Shown piece by piece: positions 9,267 through 17,777 of a stretch of DNA of 64,000 nt (the stretch's first letter is position 1; each line of letters starts with the position of its first letter). Origin of the DNA: Marinibacterium sp050389775 (GTDB lineage Bacteria > Pseudomonadota > Alphaproteobacteria > Rhodobacterales > Rhodobacteraceae); contig NZ_CP177144.1 of assembly GCF_050389775.1 (NCBI RefSeq), positions 3,286,001 to 3,350,000 on the forward strand. The letters run 5' to 3'. A program made the translations under genes and the position numbers. Under the pieces are notes generated by a model. It was not told where the DNA came from. It searched no databases and worked only from the letters and a program-made list of their open reading frames with translations.

Positions 9267-12200
9267 CAGCTTGCCCGTCCACACGATCACAGACGACGAC
9301 ATCGAGATCCGCTTTCCGAAGGCCAGGCAGGGTCTGTTGTCGCGCCTTGTGGCCCGGCCCGCCGATCGCAGCTTTACCGACCTGGCCCCGGGCGACCGCG
9401 ACCTGCTTTTTGCCATGGGCGACCTGCGCGCCTGGGGGGACACCCATGCCGGTGAGGTTGCGATTGCGCCCGACCACCTGCGGATCTCGCATGATGCCGC
9501 GGCCAGCCTGTCCGCCCCCGCCGCCGAGGCCCTGGGCCTGCCGCGGACAATCGACATGATGCTGCGCACCGACGTGACCGGCGTTCTCGGCCGCCCCGAT
9601 TTTCGTTTGCATTACGAATGGTCGCGTCAGGGCCGCCGGGAAAGCCCCAGGCGAACCGGAGCAATTCTGCGGACATCCGAAGGGCCACGCCGGTTGCCGC
9701 TCTGGATGAAACGCGCGCTGGACCTCGCCGACGGGTTCGATGCCAGTCACCCGATCGAGGACCATTGGCGCGCGCTCAGCGAATTCCGCCGCGCCATCGA
9801 ACCGGACGGGGCCGTCGACGCGAACATGCCCGAGAACCGGGACATGGCCGGCCTGTCGATGACCGCCTTCCTGCGCGGCCTCGAAGTGCGCATCGCCGAC
9901 CGCTTCTCGATCTCGCCCGACAAGACCAATGGCCATTTCGACGTTGTCCCCTATTCCGCTGAGCGGCTGGAAAGTGAAGGAAAAGCCGATGACGTGTCGG
10001 AGGCCGACGCGGTGCTGACCGGCGAACCACTGGCCGTCTTTCGCTACGGGCTGCACTCGCTTGGCGCCCGACCGGCCTATCAGCTCGGCAACAATTCCTA
10101 CCTTGTCATCGACCGGGGCGCGGCCCCCGTGCTGGAGGAAATGGCCCGGGCGCAGAAGGCTCCTCGCGAGGAACGCCGTGCCTTCATCGAGAACCCGCGC
10201 GCCTTCATCACCGAGGCCGTCAACCGCCACCTGCAGGACAGCGGCCAGCTGGACGGGCTGGACGATGCCCAACAGGCCGAGATGGTCGAATCGATTGCCG
10301 GCCCCGCACTGATCGAGAGCCGGGAATATTCCGAGCGGGTCACCGGAGTGATCGTCTATGAACGGGAACAGGTCGAGATCGAAGGCAGTGGCACGACCTG
10401 GCTGCCCGAAGTCTTTGCCGAGCACCTGGTCGAGGCGATCCGATCCATGTCGGACGCCGATCTGCACGCTCTGCGCGATCACATGGCCACCAGCCTCGAA
10501 GCCGGCAGCGACACCCCGGCCGAGATCGCGGGCGAGACCGTGCAAGCCAGTCCCGCCCGGCTGGCGGCCATAGAAGGCGAAATCGAACAGCGCGAGAGAC
10601 GGGCCGCCCCAGCCGAAGATGCCCCCGAGACAGAGCCAGCCCCCGATGGGCCGATCATCCTGGATACGCTGGACAATTTCGATGACCTGACGTGGGAGGC
10701 ACAGCTGACCCCGCGCAGCCCGACCGTCCCCTTTGCGCTGCCCGACACCGTCACGACCCCGTTGCGCGACCATCAGACCGACAGTTACGACTGGGCCTTG
10801 CAGGCTTGGACATCGGGTCTTCCCGGCATCCTGAATGCCGACGAACAAGGCCTGGGAAAGACACTTCAGACGATTGCCTTTCTCACCTGGTTGAAGACCC
10901 ACATGCGACAGGCGGCCGCGACGGACCGTGGGCCGATCCTGATTGTCGCTCCCACGTCGCTGCTTCGGAACTGGGAGCAGGAAGTCGACACCCATGTCGA
11001 AGGTCGCGGTTTCGGCACGCTGGTCCGCCTTTACGGCTCGTCCCTCGGTGCGCAGAAGCGCCGCGATGCCCGGGGCACCGAAACGGCGACCGGACTGCCC
11101 CAGCTGGATCTCGACTGGCTGGACGAGGCGGTCGAAGACGGGCGCGCGCATCGTTACTGGCTGCTCACGACCTACACGACCCTGGCCAACTACCAGCATT
11201 CGCTTGGCAAGATCCGGTTTTCCGCCATGGTCATGGACGAGATCCAGAACATCAAGAACCGCGCAACCCTGGCTTCCAAGGCCGTCGAGGCCATGAATGC
11301 CGATTTCCGCATCGGCCTGACGGGAACGCCCATCGAAAATGCGGCCATCGATCTCTGGACCATCATGGATCGCATCGCGCCGGGCTGCCTGGGCTCGGGC
11401 TCGGACTTCCGGGATCGCTATGCCGTGCCGGACGCCGACAACATGGCCGAGTTGCACGCCCGGGTCTTCAGGCCCCGTGGTGGCGTGCCTCCCCTTGGCC
11501 TGCGCCGCCTCAAGGATGAGGTCGCCCGCGATCTCCCGGCAAAACGCCGGTTCCTGCATCCGCGCATCATGCCCCCCGTCCAGGCCCAAGCCTATGACCT
11601 GGCGCAGCGGACACTGGCACAGCGCGACGCGGGTGCCGCGCTCAGGATGTTGCACCACATCCGTTCGGTCTCGGTCCATCCCGACGCCTCTGCCACTGTC
11701 GCGCCCGAGGATTTCATCGCCCAAAGCGCCCGGCTGGACGCAGTCATCGACATCCTGCGGCGGATCAAGGCCGCAGGGGAACGCGTGCTGGTCTTCATTG
11801 AACACCGGGACATGCAATTCCGCTTTGCCGAGATCGTCCGGCACATGTTCGGGCTGGATCGCATCGACGTGATCAACGGAGATACGCCGATCCCCCGTCG
11901 ACAGGAAATCGTGAACCGTTTCCAACGCCATCTCGTGGCGGATGACGGGTTCGACATGCTGATCCTCGGACCAAAGGCCGCCGGCACGGGCCTGACGCTG
12001 ACGGCCGCCACCCATGTGATCCACTTGTCCCGCTGGTGGAACCCGGCGGTCGAAGAACAATGCAACGACCGTGTTCACCGCATCGGCCAGACCCGGCCCG
12101 TGTCGGTCCACATCCCCATGGCCCTGCATCCAGAACTCGGCGCGCAAAGCTTCGACGGCCTCTTGCAGAGCCTGATGCAACGCAAGCGCAAGCTGGCTGA

Positions 12201-12375
12201 ACAGGCGCTCTGGCCGATGGGAGACAGCGCGGCGGATGTCTCGGGATTGACCCAGGCGGTTTCTGCCCCGGCCAGGGAGCAAGCGGTCATCGCCGACAGC
12301 ATGGCCGAGCAATTCCGCCGGGACAACCTGCCGCCGCCCGCCCCGGATGCGGACGGAGCCTGGGAATTGACATGA
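9259..12375 (+). CDS. zorD: ZorD: SNF2-family helicase/nuclease effector (type I Zorya)
   Basis: A protein of 1038 aa whose start overlaps the end of zorC by 8 bp. Residues 1 to about 490 are a Zorya-specific N-terminal region. An SNF2 helicase core follows: motif I DEQGLGKT (about 528-535), motif Ia IVAPTSLL, motif II MDEIQN (about 659, in place of DEAH), motif III LTGTPIEN (about 688), motif IV VFIEHRDMQ, motif V LILGPKAAGTGLTL and motif VI NDRVHRIGQT (about 935). ZorD is the DNA-translocating/degrading effector of type I Zorya. Every helicase motif is intact. A long antisense frame opposite this gene is only a GC-driven shadow. Confidence 0.93.
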   Translation: MSDSLPVHTITDDDIEIRFPKARQGLLSRLVARPADRSFTDLAPGDRDLLFAMGDLRAWGDTHAGEVAIAPDHLRISHDAAASLSAPAAEALGLPRTIDMMLRTDVTGVLGRPDFRLHYEWSRQGRRESPRRTGAILRTSEGPRRLPLWMKRALDLADGFDASHPIEDHWRALSEFRRAIEPDGAVDANMPENRDMAGLSMTAFLRGLEVRIADRFSISPDKTNGHFDVVPYSAERLESEGKADDVSEADAVLTGEPLAVFRYGLHSLGARPAYQLGNNSYLVIDRGAAPVLEEMARAQKAPREERRAFIENPRAFITEAVNRHLQDSGQLDGLDDAQQAEMVESIAGPALIESREYSERVTGVIVYEREQVEIEGSGTTWLPEVFAEHLVEAIRSMSDADLHALRDHMATSLEAGSDTPAEIAGETVQASPARLAAIEGEIEQRERRAAPAEDAPETEPAPDGPIILDTLDNFDDLTWEAQLTPRSPTVPFALPDTVTTPLRDHQTDSYDWALQAWTSGLPGILNADEQGLGKTLQTIAFLTWLKTHMRQAAATDRGPILIVAPTSLLRNWEQEVDTHVEGRGFGTLVRLYGSSLGAQKRRDARGTETATGLPQLDLDWLDEAVEDGRAHRYWLLTTYTTLANYQHSLGKIRFSAMVMDEIQNIKNRATLASKAVEAMNADFRIGLTGTPIENAAIDLWTIMDRIAPGCLGSGSDFRDRYAVPDADNMAELHARVFRPRGGVPPLGLRRLKDEVARDLPAKRRFLHPRIMPPVQAQAYDLAQRTLAQRDAGAALRMLHHIRSVSVHPDASATVAPEDFIAQSARLDAVIDILRRIKAAGERVLVFIEHRDMQFRFAEIVRHMFGLDRIDVINGDTPIPRRQEIVNRFQRHLVADDGFDMLILGPKAAGTGLTLTAATHVIHLSRWWNPAVEEQCNDRVHRIGQTRPVSVHIPMALHPELGAQSFDGLLQSLMQRKRKLAEQALWPMGDSAADVSGLTQAVSAPAREQAVIADSMAEQFRRDNLPPPAPDADGAWELT

Positions 12376-13256
12376 GCAAGCCAACCGCCGGGACGACAGA
12401 TCACATGACAATTTCACGCGGGCTGGTCATCGATGAGCCTTGGATCAGCCATATCCTTCAGGGTCGAAAAGACTGGGAGATGCGGGCCCAGGCAACCTCG
12501 GTGCGTGGCTGGTTCGGCCTGATACGAAAGGGCAGCGGCCATGTCGTGGGCCTGGCCCGGCTTGTCGAATGTGGCCAGCCCCTCACCGCCGACGAGATGA
12601 TCGCCACGCGCGATCACCATTGCATCCCGGAACAGATGATCCGCAGCGGCGCCGTTTCCCGGTGGGTCATCCCCTGGAAATTGGCCGATATCCGCCAACT
12701 TGCAGAGCCCGTTCCCTACGCGCACAAGAGCGGGGCCGTCACATGGGTCAGGTTCTCCGACACGGTGTCGGCGCACTTGGCCAAGGGTCTTGCAGGGCCG
12801 GGACCTGACGACCGTGATATTCAACCCGATCCGATCCGAACCGTCGGAGAGCATCCGACCGTCGCCATCCGCCCCCTTGAAACTCGCCCAGTCTCACGAC
12901 CTGCCGGGGCAAGGTCGACACCGGGTTCCAACGCCAAGGAGGTTGTTCTTGGCCGCAGCGTCATCAGCCCCGGCAACCTGCGGAACAATCATTTCTACCT
13001 GACCGAATTCATGGACAGGTTTCCGCAAGATTGCATTGGCGGTCGAAACCGGCACGAGGCAGCCCCGCGACAGGTGACCGTGGATTGGGGCGGCCCGGCG
13101 CCCGTTTCAACGGATATCGACGGGTCCAAGCGCATGTTTCGACGTCGAGGCTGGGTCGGCCAGCTCTTTGCCGCGTTCGACGCCAGCGAAGGCGACGTGG
13201 TCGTCGTGACATCTGTCACGCCCTACCAGTTGCACGTCCGCATCGAACGCGGCTAG
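12372..13256 (+). CDS. Zorya-linked ASCH-domain protein with B3-like C-terminal domain (possible fifth Zorya component)
   Basis: A protein of 294 aa whose ATG overlaps the zorD stop (ATGA). Residues about 15-130 match the ASCH/PUA barrel pattern: LVIDEPWISHILQGRKDWEM, then RGWFGLI, then GHVVGLARLVEC, ending VTWVRFS. A low-complexity linker (about 140-185) follows. Residues about 195-294 form a second domain: NNHFYLTEFMDRFPQDCIGG, a strand VTVDWGG, then TDIDGSKRMFRRRGWV and a terminal strand pair around GDVVVVTSV. That last pattern resembles B3/EcoRII-N pseudobarrel DNA-binding domains, which is inference only. ASCH and EVE domains are thought to read modified bases in nucleic acids, so the protein may tell the Zorya effectors which DNA to attack or spare. 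I do not know it as a named Zorya subunit. An alternative start is Met12. Confidence 0.8.
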   Translation: MSKPTAGTTDHMTISRGLVIDEPWISHILQGRKDWEMRAQATSVRGWFGLIRKGSGHVVGLARLVECGQPLTADEMIATRDHHCIPEQMIRSGAVSRWVIPWKLADIRQLAEPVPYAHKSGAVTWVRFSDTVSAHLAKGLAGPGPDDRDIQPDPIRTVGEHPTVAIRPLETRPVSRPAGARSTPGSNAKEVVLGRSVISPGNLRNNHFYLTEFMDRFPQDCIGGRNRHEAAPRQVTVDWGGPAPVSTDIDGSKRMFRRRGWVGQLFAAFDASEGDVVVVTSVTPYQLHVRIERG

Positions 13257-13357
13257 CAGCCATCTGCCGGAGGACGCAGTCCGTCGCCCATAAGATCGCG
13301 GCCCGTGACACGACCGAGCGGCACGGCGCCATCCGGCCCCCGTGCCGATGGGGTGGA

Positions 13358-14116
13358 TCAGCTCTTGATCCAGGACTTCGCCGCATCGAGATCGGTGTCG
13401 AAATACCGCGTTTCCGCGCCGATCACCGCCCCACCGATGCGCGAGGCCAGCTTTTCCCAGCTGCGCTCGCCGACAATCGCCGCCCGGTCGATCAGGCTGC
13501 GGTGATCGCGCACCAGCTTGAGATGTTCGGCCACCGCCCCCAGGCCCTGCCAGCCGTCAAACTCGCGCAGGTCCAGCAGCAGGCGGAACCGCGAGTTGGC
13601 CCGGATGAAGGCGTTCAGATCCTCGGTTTCCTCCGCATAGACCGACGGGTCCAGCTTGCCCAGCAGCTGCACGTGCAACACGCCGTCGCCCAGATCCGTC
13701 TGGTGGATCGCGCCCAGGCTTTCCTGCAGCCAGCGCCGGGCGGCGTCTTCCTGGCCGTCGTCGAAGATCATCACAGGACAGGGCATCAGGATCGACACGC
13801 CCTTCAGCGCCTTGCCGATCCAGCCGTCGCGCCCGACCACGGCGATCCGCTCGAACCCGCGCCAGTGCTTGAGGCCCATCCAAGCGTCATCGCTCAGCGC
13901 GCCGACGGTGTAATCGGTGCCCGGTGCGATCGTGACCAGCGCGCGCAGGGCGTCGTTGTCTTCCAGCGCGGTGTCGATCGCGGGGATCAGGACCTCTTCG
14001 TAATCCTGGCGTGTGACCGCGCCCGACAGGGCAATTTCAAGGATGTTGGTATCCGCTATCCGCGTGCAGGCAATCATGACCACTTTCTCCGCAAAGGCAG
14101 GTTGTACCAATGACAT
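13358..14116 (-). CDS. Tandem SpoIIAA-like (STAS-fold) protein
   Basis: A protein of 252 aa without membrane segments, in which the SpoIIAA-like fold seems to occur twice. The first copy covers about 14-125 (LEIALSGAVTRQDYEEVLIPAID, then ALRALVTI, then FERIAVVG and WIGKALKG). The second covers about 138-252 (LHVQLLGKLDPSVYAEETEDL, then FRLLLDLREFDGW, then IDRAAIVG and WEKLASRIGG). Such proteins in Rhodobacterales have no settled function. It is convergent with the defence island and marks the return to ordinary chromosomal genes. The start could also be Met14 (14077), since residues 1-13 precede the first strand. Confidence 0.75.
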   Translation of the reverse strand: MSLVQPAFAEKVVMIACTRIADTNILEIALSGAVTRQDYEEVLIPAIDTALEDNDALRALVTIAPGTDYTVGALSDDAWMGLKHWRGFERIAVVGRDGWIGKALKGVSILMPCPVMIFDDGQEDAARRWLQESLGAIHQTDLGDGVLHVQLLGKLDPSVYAEETEDLNAFIRANSRFRLLLDLREFDGWQGLGAVAEHLKLVRDHRSLIDRAAIVGERSWEKLASRIGGAVIGAETRYFDTDLDAAKSWIKS

Positions 14117-14668
14117 AAGCAGGTCGGCGAACGGTTAAAGCCCCCCACCCCGGCGCCGGCATGTCGCAGCCGAGCCGAAGGGAGCTGCGTGGGTTGGAGG
14201 GGATGGCCGTTGGGAACGGGATCGAGCGTGAAGAAGGGTCGGATGCCTGATCATGGCGAGACGGCTCAAAGCGGGCGATGGGGGATGGGCAAGTGTGGGG
14301 ACCGGATCAATCCATGGCAGTCAGGGTCTCCAAACGGATCGATACACGACCGGCAAGGACGCCAATCGAATAGGTCCGCGACAGGCACAGGCACAGGCAG
14401 AGGCAGAGGCAGAGGCAGAGGCAGAGGCAGAGGCAGAGGCAGAGGCAGAGGCAAGAATCAAGCCAATGGGGAATGGGCGCTAGCACCAAATGGGTCGATG
14501 CCCGGCGGACAAGTTGCCTAGGGGTTCGATGCATGACCGCTTAAGGCGGCAAGCAAGCCTGTGGCACCCCAGGCCCCAATCGGATCAACGCGTGACCAGC
14601 CGCCAACCGGATCGTCACACCACCGGCCCGGATACGAACCCCTCCAGATGCCCCCGCCGATCCGGCGC
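14117..14668. other. 552-bp gap without a supportable gene
   Basis: This gap lies upstream of two minus-strand genes. It contains the (AGGCAG)n array described separately and scattered, diverged copies of a short phrase around GGATC...GTGACC (for example near 14335, 14525 and 14580), which look like remnants of a tandem repeat. Small open frames across it encode only repeat products (AEAEAE or GRGRGR) and are not credible genes. Confidence 0.6.
14383..14454. repeat. Hexanucleotide microsatellite (AGGCAC)2(AGGCAG)9
   Basis: Twelve consecutive hexamers: two AGGCAC, nine perfect AGGCAG and a terminal AGGCAA. This is the only perfect microsatellite in the window. It is prone to slipped-strand mispairing. 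It lies about 270 bp upstream of the SpoIIAA-like gene start, measured against that gene's direction of transcription, and 214 bp beyond the start of the CZB gene. Confidence 0.95.
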
Positions 14669-15049
14669 TCAGATGTTCCGGCGCCAGGCGTCCATCTCGT
14701 CGAGCAGCAGCTCCGACGACCGGCGAAAGGCCTGTTCGTTGAGCATCTCGGCGGCCCGGTCGGTCATGCCGTTCTCGACCATCCGCGCGATCTGGCCGGC
14801 GGATTTGTGAAAGGCCGCATGGGCCGTGACCACGGCCTTGAAATGCGGCGAGCCGGCAACCCGCGCATCGGATTTCAACTGGTGCAGCCAACGCCCGAAG
14901 GTGCAGGCGCTGTCGGCCGCGATGCTGCGCGAGGGGCGCGGCAGGCGGCCGTTGCGCACGGCCTGGCGCAGCTTGCGCTTCATCGCCCCGTGGCTGCCCA
15001 TGGCTTCCTGTATCTGATCGTCGAGTGCCTGCCTGTCGACCTCGTCCAT
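14669..15049 (-). CDS. Chemoreceptor zinc-binding (CZB) domain protein
   Basis: A protein of 126 aa, essentially a free-standing CZB domain. The zinc ligands expected of the family are visible: His20 in the first helix (GSHGAMKRKLR), Cys49 in the CTFGRWLHQL motif, and the paired His of THAAFHKSA (about 75-80). CZB domains bind zinc and in some proteins sense hypochlorite through the Cys; they are usually attached to chemoreceptors or diguanylate cyclases. No signalling partner gene is adjacent. It is the first gene of a minus-strand run but is separated from the preceding one. Confidence 0.8.
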   Translation of the reverse strand: MDEVDRQALDDQIQEAMGSHGAMKRKLRQAVRNGRLPRPSRSIAADSACTFGRWLHQLKSDARVAGSPHFKAVVTAHAAFHKSAGQIARMVENGMTDRAAEMLNEQAFRRSSELLLDEMDAWRRNI

Positions 15050-15193
15050 CTCGCCCTCCTGCCCGGCGATGCTGCGCGGATGCGGGCAGTGTCGGGCCGG
15101 GGCCGTTGCCAGCCCCTTAACGGGCCGGGCGGGTTCTGCGGGGCATTTTCATCGAATCCGACACGGGCCCCAGGCCATGGCAGCGCCCCGTCC

Positions 15194-15619
15194 TCAGGGA
15201 ATCGTCATCGGCGCCACCGGGCGCAGCGGCGGCGCGGCGCCGATGCCGTTGCGCAGGTCGCGCTGGATCTGCTGGCGCAGGGCATTGCTGCGCAGCGTGC
15301 TGTTGCGCTGCGCGGCGTCGACATCCCGGGCGGCCTTGCCGGTCCAGTCCTCGTCGAGCGGCGGCAGCGCCGGGTCGGGATCGGTGAACAGGTAATCCGG
15401 CCGGGCTGTCGGGCGCGGGCTGGCCCGGGGACCGGCCAGCAGGTCCTGGCGTTGCAGCCGCTGCTGATCGGCCACGCAGGGCTGGTAGGACGGCGTGCCC
15501 TGCAGCGGCGCGCAGCCGGCCAGCCCCTGGGCCCCGGCAGCGCCCCCCGCCAGGACCAGGCCAAGGAGCAGCACCGCCCCCAGGCCCGACCCGCGCGGAG
15601 GGCACCCGCCGTCAGGCAA
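15194..15619 (-). CDS. Putative small lipoprotein
   Basis: A protein of 141 aa. The N-terminus has a hydrophobic segment (about 12-31) ending in a lipobox-like GLAGC, so Cys36 may be lipidated after signal peptidase II cleavage. The rest is Arg/Gln/Pro-rich with no domain I recognise (LQRQDLLAG, then QQIQRDLRNG). Its start overlaps the dctM stop by 8 bp, so it may be read from the TRAP operon transcript. The lipobox is preceded by a longer than usual N-region, so the true start may be internal. It could also be a spurious frame in GC-rich DNA. Confidence 0.5.
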   Translation of the reverse strand: MPDGGCPPRGSGLGAVLLLGLVLAGGAAGAQGLAGCAPLQGTPSYQPCVADQQRLQRQDLLAGPRASPRPTARPDYLFTDPDPALPPLDEDWTGKAARDVDAAQRNSTLRSNALRQQIQRDLRNGIGAAPPLRPVAPMTIP

Positions 15620-17009
15620 GGCTGGGCAGCCAGAGCACGATGGCCGGAAAGGCCACCAGCAGGGCGATCGTCACGGCATCGGCGATGAAGAACGGCGTCA
15701 CACCCTTGAACACGTCCTGCACCGACAGGTCCGGGCGCACCCCGGCCACGACGAAACAGTTCAGCCCGATGGGCGGCGTGATCAGGCAGAACTCGGCCAT
15801 CTTGACCACCAGGATGCCGAACCAGACCGCGCACATCGGGCCGGACATGCCAAAGGTGCTGTCGGCGGCCGAGACCAGCTCGCCCCCGTTCAGGGCCATG
15901 ACCGCCGGATAGACCACCGGCAGGGTCAGCAGCAGCATGCCGATGGCATCCATGAACATGCCCAGCACGGCATAGGCCAAGAGGATGCAGACCAGGATCA
16001 GCATGGGCGGCATGGTCAGCGTCGTGATCCAGTCGGAAAAGGCACCCGGCAGGTCGGCAAAACCCAGGAACCGCACATAGATCAGCACGCCCCAGATGAT
16101 GGTGAAGATCATGACCGTCAGCTTGGCCGTCTCGATCAGCGCTTCCTTGAGCTGGCCCCAGCGCATGCCCCGGGCAAGGGCCATGACAAACACGATGAAT
16201 GCGCCCACGGCGCCGCCTTCGGTCGGCGTGCCCCAGGCATCGCCAAAGGGGTTGTAGACGAAGAAGATGATGATCACGACAACGGCCACGATCGGCAGTG
16301 CGGGCGGCAACGCGGCGAAGCGTTCGCGCCAGGTGAAGCCGGTGACCGGGGGGCCGACACTCTTGAACACCACGGCGATGCCGATGATCAGCACGGCATA
16401 GACCACGGCCGAGAAAGCGCCGGGAATGAAGCCCGCCAGCAACAGCTTGCCCACGTCCTGTTCGACGATGATCGCATAGATCACCAGGATGGCCGAGGGC
16501 GGGATCAACGAGGCCAGCGTGCCGCCGGCAGCGACGACCCCGGCGGCGAATTGCTTGTTGTAGCCCACTTTCAGCATCTCGGGGATGGCGATGCGCGCAA
16601 AGACGGCCGCCGTGGCCACCGAGGCGCCAGAGACGGCGGCAAAGCCGGCGGTGGCAAAGACCGTCGACACGGCCAGCCCGCCGGGCACCCAGGCGAACCA
16701 GCGCTTGGCGGCCTCGAACATGGCCGAGGTCAGGCGGGCGTAATAGGCGAGATAGCCGATCAGGATGAAGGTCGGGATCAGGGACAGGGCCTGGGACGAG
16801 ACCTTGGAATGGGGCACCTGCCCGGCGATCTTGACGGAAATCTCAAGGGCCTTGCCAAAGCGCGCCGGGTCGTAGTCGAACCCGTTCCAGCGCAGCCAGA
16901 CCAGGCCGACGAAGCCCGCAAGCCCCGCGGCAAAGGCCACGCGCATGCCGATGACGACCATGGCAAAGAGAAAGGCGGTGACCCAGAGGCCAATCGTGAT
17001 GTCGTCCAT
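15612..17009 (-). CDS. dctM: TRAP transporter large permease (DctM)
   Basis: A protein of 465 aa, almost entirely hydrophobic, with about 12 transmembrane segments. It has the DctM features: an N-terminal GMRVAFAAGLAGF, the central GGTLASLIPPSAILVIYAII and a long loop before the second half. It is the ion-coupled translocating subunit of a tripartite periplasmic-binding-protein transporter for organic acids; the substrate cannot be told from sequence. It is transcribed with dctQ, with its ATG sharing one base with the dctQ stop (TGATG). It is slightly longer than the usual 425-440 aa. Confidence 0.93.
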   Translation of the reverse strand: MDDITIGLWVTAFLFAMVVIGMRVAFAAGLAGFVGLVWLRWNGFDYDPARFGKALEISVKIAGQVPHSKVSSQALSLIPTFILIGYLAYYARLTSAMFEAAKRWFAWVPGGLAVSTVFATAGFAAVSGASVATAAVFARIAIPEMLKVGYNKQFAAGVVAAGGTLASLIPPSAILVIYAIIVEQDVGKLLLAGFIPGAFSAVVYAVLIIGIAVVFKSVGPPVTGFTWRERFAALPPALPIVAVVVIIIFFVYNPFGDAWGTPTEGGAVGAFIVFVMALARGMRWGQLKEALIETAKLTVMIFTIIWGVLIYVRFLGFADLPGAFSDWITTLTMPPMLILVCILLAYAVLGMFMDAIGMLLLTLPVVYPAVMALNGGELVSAADSTFGMSGPMCAVWFGILVVKMAEFCLITPPIGLNCFVVAGVRPDLSVQDVFKGVTPFFIADAVTIALLVAFPAIVLWLPSLA

Positions 17010-17638
17010 CAGGCGTCCTCCTCGAGCGCTTCGGCCTCGGCCCGGGCCTGTTCCTCGATCGACTGGATCAGCGGCACGGCCACCGGGCGGTCAAGGCCCA
17101 GGACCAGCGCCCGGCCATAGCCCCAGATCTGCAGCAGCAGCCGCAGCACCAGGACGGCAAAGGCCACCGGCACGACCAGCTTGGACGGCCAGATCGGCAG
17201 GCCGATGTCGATGGAGCTGTCACGGCTCCACAGCGGGCGCGACAGGTCGAAGCTGCGGTCGAAATGCGCCCATGATCCCCAGACCAGCATGACGATCAAC
17301 AGCAGGATCAGCAGCGTCGAGATCAGCTCGAAGAGCCACAGCGCCCGGCCTTTCAGGGACCCCACGACGATGTCCATGCGGATATGGCCGCCGTTGCGCT
17401 GCACATAGGCAATGCCCAGGAAGGCGATGAAGGGCATGGCCGCCTCGATCAGGTCGACATAGCCCGGCAGCGGCGCGTTGAAGAACTTGCGCCCGGTGAC
17501 GGAATAGACCGCCAGGCACATGAGAACGAAAACCGCCAGCCCCGACAGGAGCGCGAAAAAGCGTTCCAGCGGCACCAGCGCACGGTCGAGGCGGCTCAGA
17601 AGCGAGCTGTCCTCGAGAACGGTTGAGGATCCGGCCAT
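17009..17638 (-). CDS. dctQ: TRAP transporter small permease (DctQ)
   Basis: A protein of 209 aa from ATG 17638, which has an AGGGA-type ribosome site upstream. A start 18 codons earlier (17692) would add only a basic, unlikely leader. Four hydrophobic segments fit DctQ (LERFFALLSGLAVFVLMCL, then YVDLIEAAMPFIAFLGIAYV, then LFELISTLLILLLIVMLV, and a C-terminal VPVAFAVLVLRLLLQ). The conserved NGGHIRMD sits between helices 2 and 3. DctQ scaffolds DctM in the membrane. The acidic tail is rich in Glu and Ala. Confidence 0.92.
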   Translation of the reverse strand: MAGSSTVLEDSSLLSRLDRALVPLERFFALLSGLAVFVLMCLAVYSVTGRKFFNAPLPGYVDLIEAAMPFIAFLGIAYVQRNGGHIRMDIVVGSLKGRALWLFELISTLLILLLIVMLVWGSWAHFDRSFDLSRPLWSRDSSIDIGLPIWPSKLVVPVAFAVLVLRLLLQIWGYGRALVLGLDRPVAVPLIQSIEEQARAEAEALEEDA

Positions 17639-17708
17639 GGCCTGTCTTCCCTGTTGGCCCGGGGCGGTCTGGCGCCGCCTCCGGTGCTGCAAGTTGTCCC
17701 GGGGGTTA

Positions 17709-17754
17709 CCGTTTTCTGCGCAGAAAACGGCCCGGAATTTTCGAAAATTCCGGG
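17709..17754 (-). terminator. Two back-to-back perfect hairpins between dctP and dctQ
   Basis: Two perfect palindromes abut with no gap: 17709-17730 (arms CCGTTTTCTGC / GCAGAAAACGG) and 17731-17754 (arms CCCGGAATTTTC / GAAAATTCCGGG). They lie 24 bp after the dctP stop and 71 bp before dctQ on the transcribed strand. They may end part of the transcripts or protect the dctP 3' end. This would give far more binding protein than permease, as is common for TRAP and ABC systems. Confidence 0.7.
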
Positions 17755-17777
17755 CCCCTCGTGGCGGATGGCGCGCG

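Noticed and set aside
9190..12417. A 1075-codon open frame on the minus strand opposite zorD
   Set aside because: It mirrors zorD codon for codon, has Gly/Arg/Asp-rich shadow composition and no domain, and high-GC DNA commonly leaves such antisense frames open.
14189..14521. ORFs encoding long Ala-Glu or Gly-Arg runs
   Set aside because: They are translations of the AGGCAG microsatellite in different frames, without a ribosome site.
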